Assembly: GCF_000972845.2 (NCBI RefSeq)
Contig: NC_040028.1
Coordinates: 14,196,871 to 14,260,870 of the forward strand
Length of the DNA: 64,000 nucleotides
From: Larimichthys crocea
Lineage: Eukaryota > Chordata > Actinopteri > Sciaenidae
Direction: 5' to 3'
Shown: positions 1 to 13,200 of the stretch, in pieces
Layout: every line of letters starts with the position of its first letter
Numbering within the stretch: position 1 is the first letter of the stretch
Program-made: the position numbers and the translations under genes
The notes under the pieces: generated by a model
Seen by the model: only the letters and a program-made list of their open reading frames with translations
Database searches by the model: none
What the model was told of the DNA's origin: nothing

Positions 1-635
1 GCATTGTCGTAAAGCCTCTTAACTTTGACTCTACAAGGCAGTCTGCTGTCCGAGGCTGTCTGTATCATAGAGCAAGGTCAAATTCGTCTGGCTCTGTTTT
101 GGTTCTCCGGTTTACATCAACAGTCCAAGAGGTTGTTACAGACGCAGACAGAAGTAATATAAGTCAGCAAGGTGAACAATTAGATACTAAATCTAGCCAG
201 CATGTTCTTGCCAGCATGTTCAACATGTTAAGTTACAATGAAAATGAAAAACATATTTGTTACAGAGATTTGCTTGTATGCCTCGTTATTATCAAATGAA
301 TATAACGACTGAATATAACCAACACAAGCAATTCTAACAGTTAGAAGTTAAACTGTTTCCGATACCAGAGCAAGAGCATCAAACAACAGATGCTCCTACT
401 GTCTAAAACATATTCTGCAACATAAGGGTAAGATGCTTTGATGCTGGTGAACTTAATCCTCTTTTATCTACCTGCAGTACTTCATATGAATAAAATATAT
501 ATGTGAAGATTAGTAATGCAACCAGCAGAGCAGTGAAATCATAGACCTGACTGTAACTGTGCACTACTTACAGCTTGTGGTTAAACAAAACAAATATTTA
601 GATGAACACATTTGTAAGCTGACACGGCAGCATAC
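1..635 (-). other. lrp2 intron after exon 39 (non-coding)
   Basis: Antisense reading of this AT-rich stretch shows no blade-like exon in any frame. I see no repeat family or RNA gene in it. It is taken as the 5' part of an lrp2 intron. Confidence 0.7.
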
Positions 636-1210
636 CTGCAGCCCAGTCGACAGCAATGCCTCTTATCCCGTTGCGCCCTATTCCAGATGTTACTACACTA
701 CGTAATCCTGAGCCATCTGGCTTGATTCGTCTGACCCCATTCTGTGTTGCCACAGTGCTGCTGAAGTCACACCAGTAGATGAAAGCAGATGCCATGTGTA
801 CATCAACATGTAAAGCGTTACGGCCTGCAGGAGGATAACCCAATCGTTAGTGGCCATTACTGTTATTTCAAACACAATATTCATGAACATTTGATCATTT
901 TAGAAGTTTTCTTAAATAAATGGATCCTATGTAAAAATACAGTAGCAGGTAATTTATAAGAACCACTAACCTCTCCCAGCCACAGGGACCATTGCCTCAG
1001 AGTGGTCTGCTCCTTCCAGACTGAAGCCTTTGATAGCAGACAGAGTGGAGATGACAACGAAAGACTGGTAGGGAGCGCACGTCCTGTTGTCAGCATTAAG
1101 TTTAAAACCTGTGGCACATGCACAGCTAAACAGACCCAGTGGCCGAGGCAGGCAGAGCTGCTCACACACCCCCATGTTGTTGGTGCAGCCATTGGATGTA
1201 CCTGCAGAGG
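636..1210 (-). other. lrp2: lrp2 exons 38-39: EGF and start of fifth propeller
   Basis: Exon 38 (971-1210) encodes an EGF-like module ending [14 protein letters not shown] and the first strand of the next propeller. Exon 39 (636-824) continues with FIYWCDFSS and [10 protein letters not shown] and ends in phase 1 at GCTGCAG before GTATGC. The next exon, expected to begin with the N-L-Y-F-T-N blade, is not in bases 1-635. Confidence 0.9.
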
Positions 1211-4200
1211 CTGAGTTTGTAGAAATAAAATGGTGTGAGGAAGACAAGGAGAAGCAACAACAACCCAAAAACAAACAACAGTAAATAAATGACAACATCT
1301 CCTTGTGCTACTCACTCTCTCGATAATGCACTTTCAGAACTCTGAGTCCAGAAACGTTGTCTCGCAGTACAACCTTGTTGGCACCCGTGGACTTGTCCAC
1401 GCGTTCTATGACCTCAAAGTTGCGGTCAGTGAAGTAAAGGTAGCTGTCATGGACAGCCACACCCCAGGGGTGAGACAGGCCTGTCACTATGGTGATGCGA
1501 TTAGTTCCATCTGGATCACCACGCTCAATCTGCAGTGAGTCACATGCCAAACAGGCAGTTACAATATGTTCATTTTGTACAATTATCAAGATTAGCATTA
1601 GCTTGCAGATCATATTACATGTGTCTGAACATTATATAATAAACTAATTATTAAAGAGATATGAGAGTAAAGACTCACCGAGCCGGTGCTTGTAACAGCC
1701 CAGTAAAGCTTGTTCTCTCGGATGTCCACAGTGAGGAACTCAATATGATCCAGGTTGTTGGTGAACAAGGTGACAGAGTTTAAGCCGTCCATGTCTGCAG
1801 ATGCAACCTTGGCTGGAATGCCGCTCTCTGTTCCCTGGTCTGTCCAGTACAGTTTGCTTAGAAGACATTAAAGAGTGTAGGTGTTTATGTCTCAAACATG
1901 TACTATTTAGTCATGGATATCTATGTTTATTACTTTTTAATAGACATCTGTCAGCATTTAATTAAAGGAAAAGACACTTTCTGAGTTCATTCACTGTTTT
2001 TTCTTTTAGAATATTCCCAATCCACAGAGGACCATGGTTGAAGTATGAAATAGTAGAGAGGGAAAGGCTAAGAAATGTCTTATTGTATTCTATTGTACAT
2101 TGCAGTGTGCAGTGTGGTATTCAGTAACACTGGTTGAGTTCTCTCTAGAGGCAGAGCAGATGGCTATGAGGAGGCTGTTAGAGCTCAGTAGCTGTGGGGA
2201 TGAGTGGCTGTGCCAGGACTGTGTTAAATGGGGCTTACCCACGTGCTGGGTCCACTGCGATGCCAACAGGACTGCCTGCGCCAGTTGGAGAGCCGTTATT
2301 TGTGATTAGAGTTTTCCTGTACTGTATCTCCCCTCTCAACTTCAAAACCTGTCCGAGCACAAACACAAACAGGTGCTAGTTACTGTACTGTGACACTTAT
2401 TCATCTGTGCTATCACAAAGTAATAATAATTAGTTATTATTCTAGTTAAATTATTAAAGTAGTAATGAAAAAAACCTCAATAGACTGCGTTGCTGGATTG
2501 GTGTAGTACAGGTTCTGTGTTATCCAGTCCAACGCCAGGCCAACAGGGGAGCCAAGGATGGCTGCGGGGGCAAACTCTGTCCTGTTGGTACCATCTGACT
2601 TCACCCTGTGGATCTCACCCTGGTTGAGAAAGGGAGAAATATTCATATCAGGCACTGGTACTCGAACTGTGTACGATTACAGTACATGTACAGTGAGTCT
2701 CTTGTATACTGAGTAGGAGTGCATCTCTGCACTGCCCTCACAACGCACTGCAATATTTACTGTAGCAGATAGAAAATAAGAAACTGGAAATAGTGTCTTT
2801 GGATGATAACTTACTGGGTGCTCCACCCAATAGATGGTCTGTTCGCTGTCATCAAAGTCAACATCATAGCCATTTTGAAGCCCAGCGACAGGGACCATAG
2901 CATCATTACTTTTGTCCTCTGGGTTCAAGGAAATGCCATAGATGATGCTGTCTCTCACAACCACCAGGAAAGGATCTTCAACTAAAAAAAATCATAAAAG
3001 TAGTGGCTAAGAAAAGATGAAAACAACAAATCCTACAGTAAATCACTTGTGCCTTCTAACTTGTAAACAAAATACACCAAAGCTGTAAATATTTCTTGAG
3101 GTTCTGAAACAAAGCTAGGAAAGTGTGTCCCCCAGAGGTGGATTTAGCCCGTGATAATCCAAAACTAAAAGTGTATGACACATGTGGCAGAATAAACCCT
3201 GAGCTAAAATGCCTTTATCTATAAAGAGGATTGACTGGTGAAAGTTGTTTCAACTATCTGATTTGCTTTGTCATCAGAGATTAGAATCGATGAATGGTTG
3301 TGGGGCATTTTCATTCCTGGATAATCATTGGCCTCAGGGGGAGACTGTGTTCTGCTTGGCTTGAATGGGCTGAAATCTGAGATGAATTAAGCTGTTGACC
3401 TAAGGGGGACTCCTTGGACTTTGAATTAAAGGTCCCTTGTCTTCTTAAGACCTTGAAAGACATGCTTATATGATTCTTAATATTTATGACTGGAACAGCA
3501 GTTTACAAGAGAATCTAAATGGGAGACTGTTGACAAGCACCTGGATCGATCTATAATACGAGTTCTGTGCTCTCGAAGATTTAGCCTCTTACCAACATTA
3601 ATGTGGCTGCAAATGAAGCGTGCAAAAACCGTCATTTCCACATGTCTGCTTTTTGCTCTAAGATGAATGCCTTATGAGTGTATCAACTTATCAAATGCAT
3701 CTGACCTGACTTCCTTTTTCATCAAACTGAGTGATGATTTTTTTTCTCCATTTGGCAGGATGCATACCTCTGGTGCAGGTGATTTGGTCTGCTGCCAGTG
3801 TCCAGCCTGAGGGGCAGGCGCACGAGTAGTAACTCGGTGCCACAGCAGAAAGCAGGCAGATATGAGTGCAGGGACTCCTCAAGCAGTGGTTTTCGGCTAA
3901 AAATGATCACACATACAAAAAGTCAACAGACTAATCTTAATGTATTTACACAAACATCGGACGTGCTGCAACAGAGATTGGTGTAGATTATCTTTACCAT
4001 ACCTGCCGGCTGCCTGGCTGGGTGTACTGTCACCAGACCCATTGGCTGAGGGAGGTTGAACAGCATCACTGTCTGGTTCACCCCATGCCACTTATGGGCT
4101 CGCATCACACGGTTGATGTATCTGTCGGTCCAATACACAAAATCCTCAAAAATGGTAATTGCGTGGGGATGTTGCAGTACCTTTACACAGAGCAAAAGGG

Positions 4201-7200
4201 AAAAAAAAGTGTGTCTTACACATACTATTCAAAAAGAAATAAACTCTGTTCACTTTTAGATTAAGATCTCTACTTAAATAATGTGTCTTTCTCCTCATAC
4301 ACTCACCAGGTCACTGGCCAAAACTTGTTTCCTGTTGTTTCCGTCATAATCACAGTAGTCAATGAAATCCAAGTAGGCATCAGCAAAGTATAACAAATTG
4401 TTTGGATAGTCTATGGTTAGGCCATTGGGCCAGTACAGCTTGTTGCTTATGATAACAGTCCTCAATTTCCCATCCATGCTGGCCTTCTCAATGCGGGGGT
4501 TCCTCCCCCAGTCGGTCCAGAACATCAGGTGAGCACTGCAAAACAAATTACATCGTTTAACACTAACAGCTTTGATCATGAAAAGCAGAGACCATAAAAT
4601 GTGTTACATCCTACAACACTGACCTGTCCCTTGGGTCCAGCACCAGGGCTCGGGGGTTGGTGACATTTTCACTGACTAACACAGTACGATGGGTGCCATC
4701 CAGTTTAGACACTTCAATAGTCTCCAAGACGTAGTCAGTCCAATACAGGTTCCTGCCCACCCAGTCCACAGCGAGGCTCTCTGTTACAGTCACTCCACTG
4801 TCAAATATCTGTCCACAAGAGACTCACTCTTAATTAAATGTGTTTACATGTGAAAACTACATCTAAAGGTATGAATAAACACATAAAACGGTTTTAGTGA
4901 AATATGTCTGCAGTGACAAAATGGAACAAACTAACTCACCACAGTTCTGTCTGTGCCGTTTTTGTTAGCGCTCCAGATTCTGTCCTGGCTTGTGTCGGAC
5001 CAGTACACGCGGTCTGTGATCGAGTCATAATCTAGGGCCACGATGTTACGTCCGTCTCGAACCAGTGAGCGGACCACATTGGGCTGAGTGGTTATGTCAT
5101 CTTGCACAATCTGATTTCGACTGGCCACGAGTAAGAACGCCTGACGAGAATCTGTAGACACACATCCAATCGGTGTTACCTGTTTTTCATTTCCATTCTC
5201 ATGCTAATCAGAGCACTTATCAGCTTTTGCACGTCTACCAAAACTCTACGGCAGGGCTGTTAAACAGACCCTACTTAAATGGCAATCCTTGGGGAATGCA
5301 CTGTTGTCCAAATAATGATCTATTGTATTGCAAGGCCTTTCAATGGGTTATCTGTGTGGAAGAGGAGCTCATGTCAGGCACGCTCCCTATAAACAGCCCT
5401 TTGTTGGTGATTATGTCCTAATTACACCAGTGACGGCCAGTGATTGACATATATGTTATTTGTCTTATCTAAAGAAATCAGAGTAGCAAGGAGAGACACA
5501 GGAGAAGAAAGACAGTGTGTCAGTCCCACAGTCTGGGGCCCAAGCTCCCCCTTTATCATAGCTCATTCCTGCCAGCACAGTAGAGAAAACTGAGATATGT
5601 GCTGCAAATCATCCTGCCTGCAGGACTGATAATTGGCCTTTTTCCTATGTAACTCACACAGAAGGTTTAAGTCACATTGCTCCTCACCTGAGGCTTTGCA
5701 GGTACGCTGGTCGGCTTCAAGAGTGTAGCCATCCTGGCAGTGGCAGCGGAAAGAGCCTCTCTCATTAAAGCAGTGTTGGCTGCATAGTCCAGGGGGATTA
5801 CACTCATTTACATCCTCACATGTTTTGGAGTCATTGCTCAGTTGATAACCCAGAGGGCACGTGCACTGGGCCCCAAAGGGCCCTTGGATACAACCGTGGG
5901 TGCAGCCAGCATTGTTGTCTGAACAGCTTTCCTGATCTGAGTTGAAAGCAGGGAAAGCAAAACTTAGAACATACAAATTAAAATCTTTCAACACAAATAC
6001 AAAATCTATCAATTTATCCAATCAATATACATCCTCTAATGATAATTACGATGATAAAACAACAAAGCACTATCTACTTCAGTAAGTCTCTTTAGAAGTG
6101 CTACTCTGAACTATTTTTTAATAACATTTGGGGCAAATGGTGATGATGATGTCAACTTACCACACACACACACACTCTACTAACAACAAAATGTGTCTTT
6201 GATCATATTTTGAAACTCCCTAATATCAAAACAGTTAATAAAGAAACTGTGTTTGTTAATAAAAAATAATCAAAACACTTGCAGAGTTTCTACCAATGAT
6301 TGAGAGTTTGTTCCTACCTGGCAAAGGCTCGTCTGAAAGCAATGAGAAAGGCAAGAAAGGAAAATCACAGATAATTTCCAGGTTAATACAGGTCAAATCA
6401 ACACACATGCATGATTTTCACACAAGAATCCAAAGACAAACAGATAACATTCAACACAAAATCTCTGTGAAACAAAGCCCCTCCTGTTTACAAGATACAG
6501 ACTCCAGTGAGTGTTTGATCCTGTTTGTCATGTGATATGAACATTTAATTGAATTTAAGGAGGCTTACAAACAGGTGCAGTTGCTTAGAAACGTAATAAA
6601 ACAATCCAGGCTTCCTGATAGACAAATAAACTAATGTTCCAGGCTGAGAAGGTAGCAGAGATCAGACTTACTGCAGAGAGGAGACTCGTCAGCACCATTG
6701 GGGCAGTCAGGAGTGTTGTCACACACTGTGGTGAGGTTGATGCACACACTGTGGCCAGGGCACTGCCACTGCCAGCTTGGACATCGGAAAGGCGGTGTGG
6801 GACAGTCTCTTTCATCGCTCATGTCCCTACAGTCATTGTCCCCATCACAAATCCAGCTGCGTAACACACAGTTCCCATTATCACAGCGGAAGAGTGAGGA
6901 GGGGCAGGTGCGAGGTGGGCAGGCATGGTGTTCGTCGCTGCCATCCTCACAGTCTGGATGACCATCACACTCCCAGGTAGAGGGGACACAGCTCCCGTCT
7001 GACTGACACTGGAACTCAGTCTCATGGTGGCACATCCCTGGCGGCCTAGTAGCTGAGGTACATTGGAAAACACCACAAACATTAGGACGTTAGAACAGGC
7101 CAAAATTACAGATCAAAATATGCAAGCAAGACAGTATTTAAATACTCACGACAGGCTCGCTCATCTGAGCGATCACTGCAATCAAAGACTCCATCACATC

Positions 7201-10200
7201 GGTAGTAAGAGTTGATACACTGGTGACCACTGGCGCACTTGAACTCATTCACAGTGCAGTTATAGACTGAAAAAATCCAGTGGGGAATGTTAAACCTGAT
7301 GCTCAATATTTCTGCAGTTTTGCATGCATGTTGAGCTCAACTGTTGAGCAACACAAGTAATGAGATCAATAAACTAAGAGGCTTAACAAATGCTTGTTGA
7401 AGTTCACAGAGCATTCAATTGACCTCTACAACTTTTTTGAACATGCATAGCTGGTACAAACAGGGCGTTTTTGAATGCATGAATGAAGACATGAATGACT
7501 GAACAAAGAAATTAATTCTTTGTCTGAGAAAGGGGGAATAAAGTTCACAACATATCAAAATAAGAGGCTGGGCTGAAGAATGTTTACAACCTACATGGTT
7601 ATGAAACCTGGTGCAAATAGTTCCGATCAGCAACTTATCTTCTTATTTTTATAAATACAATATAAATACAAGCAGAATGAAATGAAATAGATTTTTATCA
7701 AATACACACTCGTGTAAAGTGACCTGATATGATTTAAGCACCAGATGAGACCTGCAACTATTTGTGTGTTCAGAAAGGTACTCACTGCATCCCTGCTCAT
7801 CTGCCCCATCCACACAGTCTCTGTCCCCATCACAGACATAGTTGGGGTCTATGCAACGGTGATCTGGACACTGAAACTGTCCCGGATGGCATGTGCTTCC
7901 CAGATCTGTCACAGCAATACAACAATACGAATCTATGAGCTTATCTCCTAGTGTTTCTTGACCAACACATACAATATAGTTTAGAATCATTTTATTTTTA
8001 GAGGACCATAAACATGCATCTAAGAGTTACTGTTTGGTGGCAAAAAGTAATACTGGGACTAGATTTATTTTAAGGTATATTAATTTCACTCTTTAGACAT
8101 TAAATGTTTTGTTTGCCAACCATTTTCCAGTGTTGTCTTTATTAACTGTTTTTTCTCCACCATATTTGCTTGTAATTTGCTGCCACTATAATGAATCTCG
8201 GGTACTTGCCCTGTTTCTGCCTATTTTGTCTTTAGAATAAATAAATCTGAGTAATTTTAAGTTGATAGCCTCTGTAGGGATACTCACGGCAGTCAGCTTC
8301 ATCTGAACTGTCGCCACAGTCGTTATCAGTGTCACAACGCCAGGTATGTGGGATGCAGCGGTTGTTGGAACAGGTGAACTGATTGGAAGGGCACGTTCCA
8401 GGTACCCGCGTAGGGCAGTTGTACTCATCGCTGTTATCAAAACAGTCATTGTGCCCGTCACAGCGCCATCCCGCAGGCACACAGCGCTTATTCGCACAGG
8501 TGAATGCAGAGGGGGAGCAAGTGGTGTCTGAAAAAAGAGAGATAATGCTCTTGATTAAATATCATAATATAGAACTGATTTTTTTTTAAATGCAGAGACA
8601 TGAAACATTTTTTTGACTCTGTTCAGGTTGGGCCAGTAAAAAAACTAACAAAAAAACCCTTACTGTTAATTCCACAATTGACTTCGTCACTGTTGTCATG
8701 GCAGTCGTCAACACCATCGCATCTGTAGCTGTTTGGGACACATTTGCCGTTGCCACAGGAGAAGGAATTGGCTCCACACTGCAGTGTGGGGGGCTCATTG
8801 GAAGGGTCTTCCACACATGTCCGCTGGTTAGGCAGCAGCTTCATGCCATATGGACAGCCACACACCCTCTGTGAGTCTGGGGCTGGGAAACAGAAGTGGC
8901 TGCAGTCTCCATTAGGATTTGCTTGCCTGTTGCAGAGGTTGGAACCTGAGAAGGAGAGTGGAGTGTAATTACGAAGGAATATGACTGACAAGTGCGAGCC
9001 CCAGCTACATATGAATAGTGGAGTGAGAAGAACAGTGAATAAAGCTACTGACCAATCTGAGAGTTGGAGTTGAAAGACTTGACATGCATGACGTGGCTGA
9101 TTCCTCTTCTGATAATGATCATCTCACCACCATCGGTCTTGCGCACACGTACGATACCACCCAAGCGCCAGTCAGTAAAATAAGCATAGCCTTCAAGGAA
9201 CAGGAGCAGCAGAGCATAACCTCAGTTACTTTATCTTTCTTCACCTTTTGATGACAGTAATTTCTCTTTTGACATGATCATCATCATTAAAGCAAGAATG
9301 ATAAACCAAACCAATCTGACACTGACGGCAAAATGAATTCTCTCTTTGTTTATCTTAAATACATGATCTTATGCTGGAACTAACTAACTATTTATGTTAC
9401 AAACTATTACCTTCAAAAATGGTGAGACCAAACGGATGTGAGATCTGGGTTATGCGGTCCAAAGAAATCCTGTTCTGTCCATCAAAATTGCTGTGCTCAA
9501 TTTTGTCAAAGAAGGCGTCCACCCAATACAGACGCATAGAGCTGGGTGGAAAAAGAGCAAGAGTTTAAAATAAGTCACAAATGCTGTTAAGAGAACAATC
9601 ATTGCTTTAGCAACCATAATTTAAAGGTATAACCATGATTGTGATTGTTCTTTTAGCCATGTAGCTATAGGATGTTTGACTCACCTCCAGTCAATAGCTA
9701 GGCCATTTGGCCAGCCAAGAGTAGTGTTTACAATAGACAGGGCATGTGACCCGTCACCCCAAGCCCGCATAATCTTCGCTGGCCGGTACCAGTCAGTCCA
9801 AAAAATATACCTGTGTAAGTATAATAAACAACAAGCATTCATTTAAAAGTGTCCTACTTTGATACATTTCATGCACCTGTGTGACAAAAACTCTTTTTAT
9901 TTGGATTTTATTTTGGATACTTCCACATTGCGGAGCTTTTCTATTTAAGCCAGCTTCTTAGTGTTTGCTACAATACTGCCCTTCAGGCTGAACTAATCTC
10001 AGCTGTTGGACAGAGAGGCCTTATGACTTTGACGCTATTGGAAATAACAGCTTATTCTAAATAAGGGTTCCTTTTATCAAGCGGGTGCTTAATTTGAGAA
10101 CATTTTGAATGGGTGAGCACTTCTTAAGGTGCAGTACCAGACATACATTGCTGGTTTTGCGGAAACTTCCCAATCTTTAAAAGCATACAAAGCTATACAT

Positions 10201-13200
10201 CCCGTGATTTACCCAATAAGAGGATGCACCACAATGGCCCTCGGGTTGTTGAGGTTACGTATGATGGCTCTCCTTGACTTATCAGCTATCTTCATCACAG
10301 ATATGCTCCTGTATCGCGGGTCTGTCCAGTAGAGGTTTTTTGAAATCCAGTCGTAAGCCAGGTCCTCCACTCCGTCCACCCTATTGGCTGCCAGTACCTC
10401 CCTGCCTGTGCAGATCAAAGTAGTCAGACCACCGTTTAACACAGAGATGAAAGAGGAACACATTTAAATAAATAGGCTGTCAGCTTGCATTTTCCACATG
10501 TGGACCGGACCAAAAAAACTAGAGCAGCTCCAAAAACAACATTACTGATCAGAGCAATGTGATTTTTTTGTGTGTGGTGCCACTACACGTAGATTAGCAC
10601 ATTAGTAACTACTTAGCTTAGGTGATAGTTTTGAAACATTCTTGATTAGTCTGTTGCGGGTCATTAGTTTGATATGTAAGTTGATTATATGATCCATTTT
10701 CCACTGTCCGTATCCTCTCCCTCCCCCATAGTACCAGTCGGCCCCATCAGGCACTCCCTTAACTCCCCGTAAGCTTGGCTGAATCACATGGTAGAGCTCT
10801 CTGCTATGAAAGAAATTATCCAAGGATGTAAGCACAGAAAAAAACAGTGGAAACATATTAGCTGCTGATAGTGTTTTTCCTATTGTGCTATTGTTATGCT
10901 GTGAATGTGTTCAGAAATAGAGTGACCAACAAGATGCTCACCAGTCCCGTCCACTTTTTGTTTATAGATGATATCTTTGACTGTGTCTGAGAAGAATATA
11001 GCATCGTCCTCAGCACTAAAATCTACCCCAACAAAGTAGGAAGGTGATCCAGTGACGGGTAGGATGACATCTTCCTGGGAAGAGAGGTTAAAGGGGATCC
11101 CTCTCACGGCCAGCTGGCTGGAGAACAGCAGAAACTGCCTCACAGCTGAAGGTAGGAAATCAGATGACCGTATTAAACAAGATAGCTTTTCATGCCAAAT
11201 GAATTCAGCCACACAAAAACACAAAAGAAAGGGTTAGATGCATAATAAGCCTAATTTTACACTTTAAACCATAAAACATGTTCAAGAAACAGATTACTAT
11301 AATTTCTTATATTGTTCTCTTACCAAAGCATCGCTTGCCATCGGCATGTAGGTCGTAACCCATGCGACATTTGCAGCGGTAGCCCAGTCCACCATTGTCA
11401 CTCCTATGGCTCAGAACACAGATCTGCTCACATCCTCCTCTGTCTACACTACAGGGGTTTGGCACTGGAGACAAAAACAAAACAAAAAAGCCCAGTAACT
11501 GTCAAAATGATATTAAGTGTATCCTTTAACTGTAGTTATTTATGGCTCTCCCTTTAGAAACACTTGCAGTTACATGCCAGACACTATCTGTAATTTCTAG
11601 GGATGCACCGATACCAACTCTCACGTTTAAAATAATGATAGCTGATAGGCGATGTTTTTTTTCTTGTTATTTATTTGCCCTTTTGTGCCTGTACATAGAT
11701 AGCACGTAGCACATAGATATTTGCAGATCGTTTATACATGTCATTTCTCCAAAAATACAATATTTAACAGATCAGATAAATATTGACCACATATCTTTTT
11801 TGCAGATGTCAGTCAACAAGGCAAAATAAATCAGTGCATCCCACAAAATAAACAGTGAGAACTGCCATATGTCTCCCAAAAGAGACATATGGCTCAATGA
11901 AGGGCTCACCATATGGCTGTTTCAGCTGATGTATCACTGCTACTCCGTGTGGAGTCTGTGATGTACTGTAAACAATCTGAGGACTGCTGTCAGTGAACTT
12001 ATTGGCTTTCATCACAGCCATCTTGGTCCAGTCCGTGAAATAGACATTGTGCTCAAACAGACTGATGCCAAACGGGTGTGGGACCGCAGCACCTCCATGG
12101 ACCACTGTTTTTCTAGTAAGAAAATGTGACAATATTCATTTATTAGACTATAAACGCACAGACACTTTACGCTTGTTTACCCCACTTTAATGTGCTTGTT
12201 GACATATTTACCTATGAAGGCCATCATATGTTGCAGTTTCAATGTAGTCATAGCGACTATCAACCCAGTATATGCGCTTAGCCTCGATGTCCAGTGTGAT
12301 ACCAGCTGGCCAACCCAGTTTACTCCCAATGATCCCATAACGGTTGGTGCCATCCATGAAGGCCCGCTCCAGGCCTGGTTGTCCATTCAGGGCCTCCCAA
12401 TCTGAGAAGAACATATACCTGTGAAAGGAGGTTAAATGTTTAATCTGCCACTCTTTCTGCTATGTACAGCTGGGACCACAGAAGAAACATTATGTGAATT
12501 GACTTAAGAAAAAATATAGGCGACTTCCCTCTTCTTCATTAAGTCTGGCATCCACAGAATTATGCCGCAATGTGGGTGGCTGTGCATCTAACCAAAGAGC
12601 TGCACATTAATTTACGATAAGCAATTTATCTGCAACCACCTGGCTCTCCTTCCCCCTTGAACTATACTATTGGATTACAATGAGGGTCATCACTTACATT
12701 GCTCCTCACTAATCCACCCAGGGCAATCTGCTAATCTCACACACACACCCCATTATTCCATGCCAATGAAGCACGACAGATACTGTATGTGGGGTTTGGG
12801 AATGGGTGGATAGGTGAATGAATGGAAACTGGGAGATGTGCTTACCCGACAGTGGGATCCACTGCTACTCCTCTAGGGTTTCCGAGATTTTCGGTGATGA
12901 GCGTGACCCGGTTACTTCCATCAAAATCCACCATGTCAATCCTGTTGACGCTGGCCTCCACCACATACAGTTTATTGTTCACCCAATCCACCGCCAAGTT
13001 CTCAGGGTAGTCAACTGATACATTTAAAACCACCTGCACGTTGGAACCGTCCATATCCACAGAAAACACCTGTACACAAAAGATGCCATTGTTGACAGGA
13101 AATTAGCCCATAGGTGGTTACTGCTTCCAGAAATAAAGGAAAGATATTTAAGAGTATGTTGACATTTTTTAAAAATGTATCTCAACATAATATGTACATG

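Noticed and set aside
11580..11720. Possible transposon relic (GGGATGCACCGATACC)
   Set aside because: It resembles a frequent teleost repeat start, but no ends or target duplication could be found, so it is not listed as an element.
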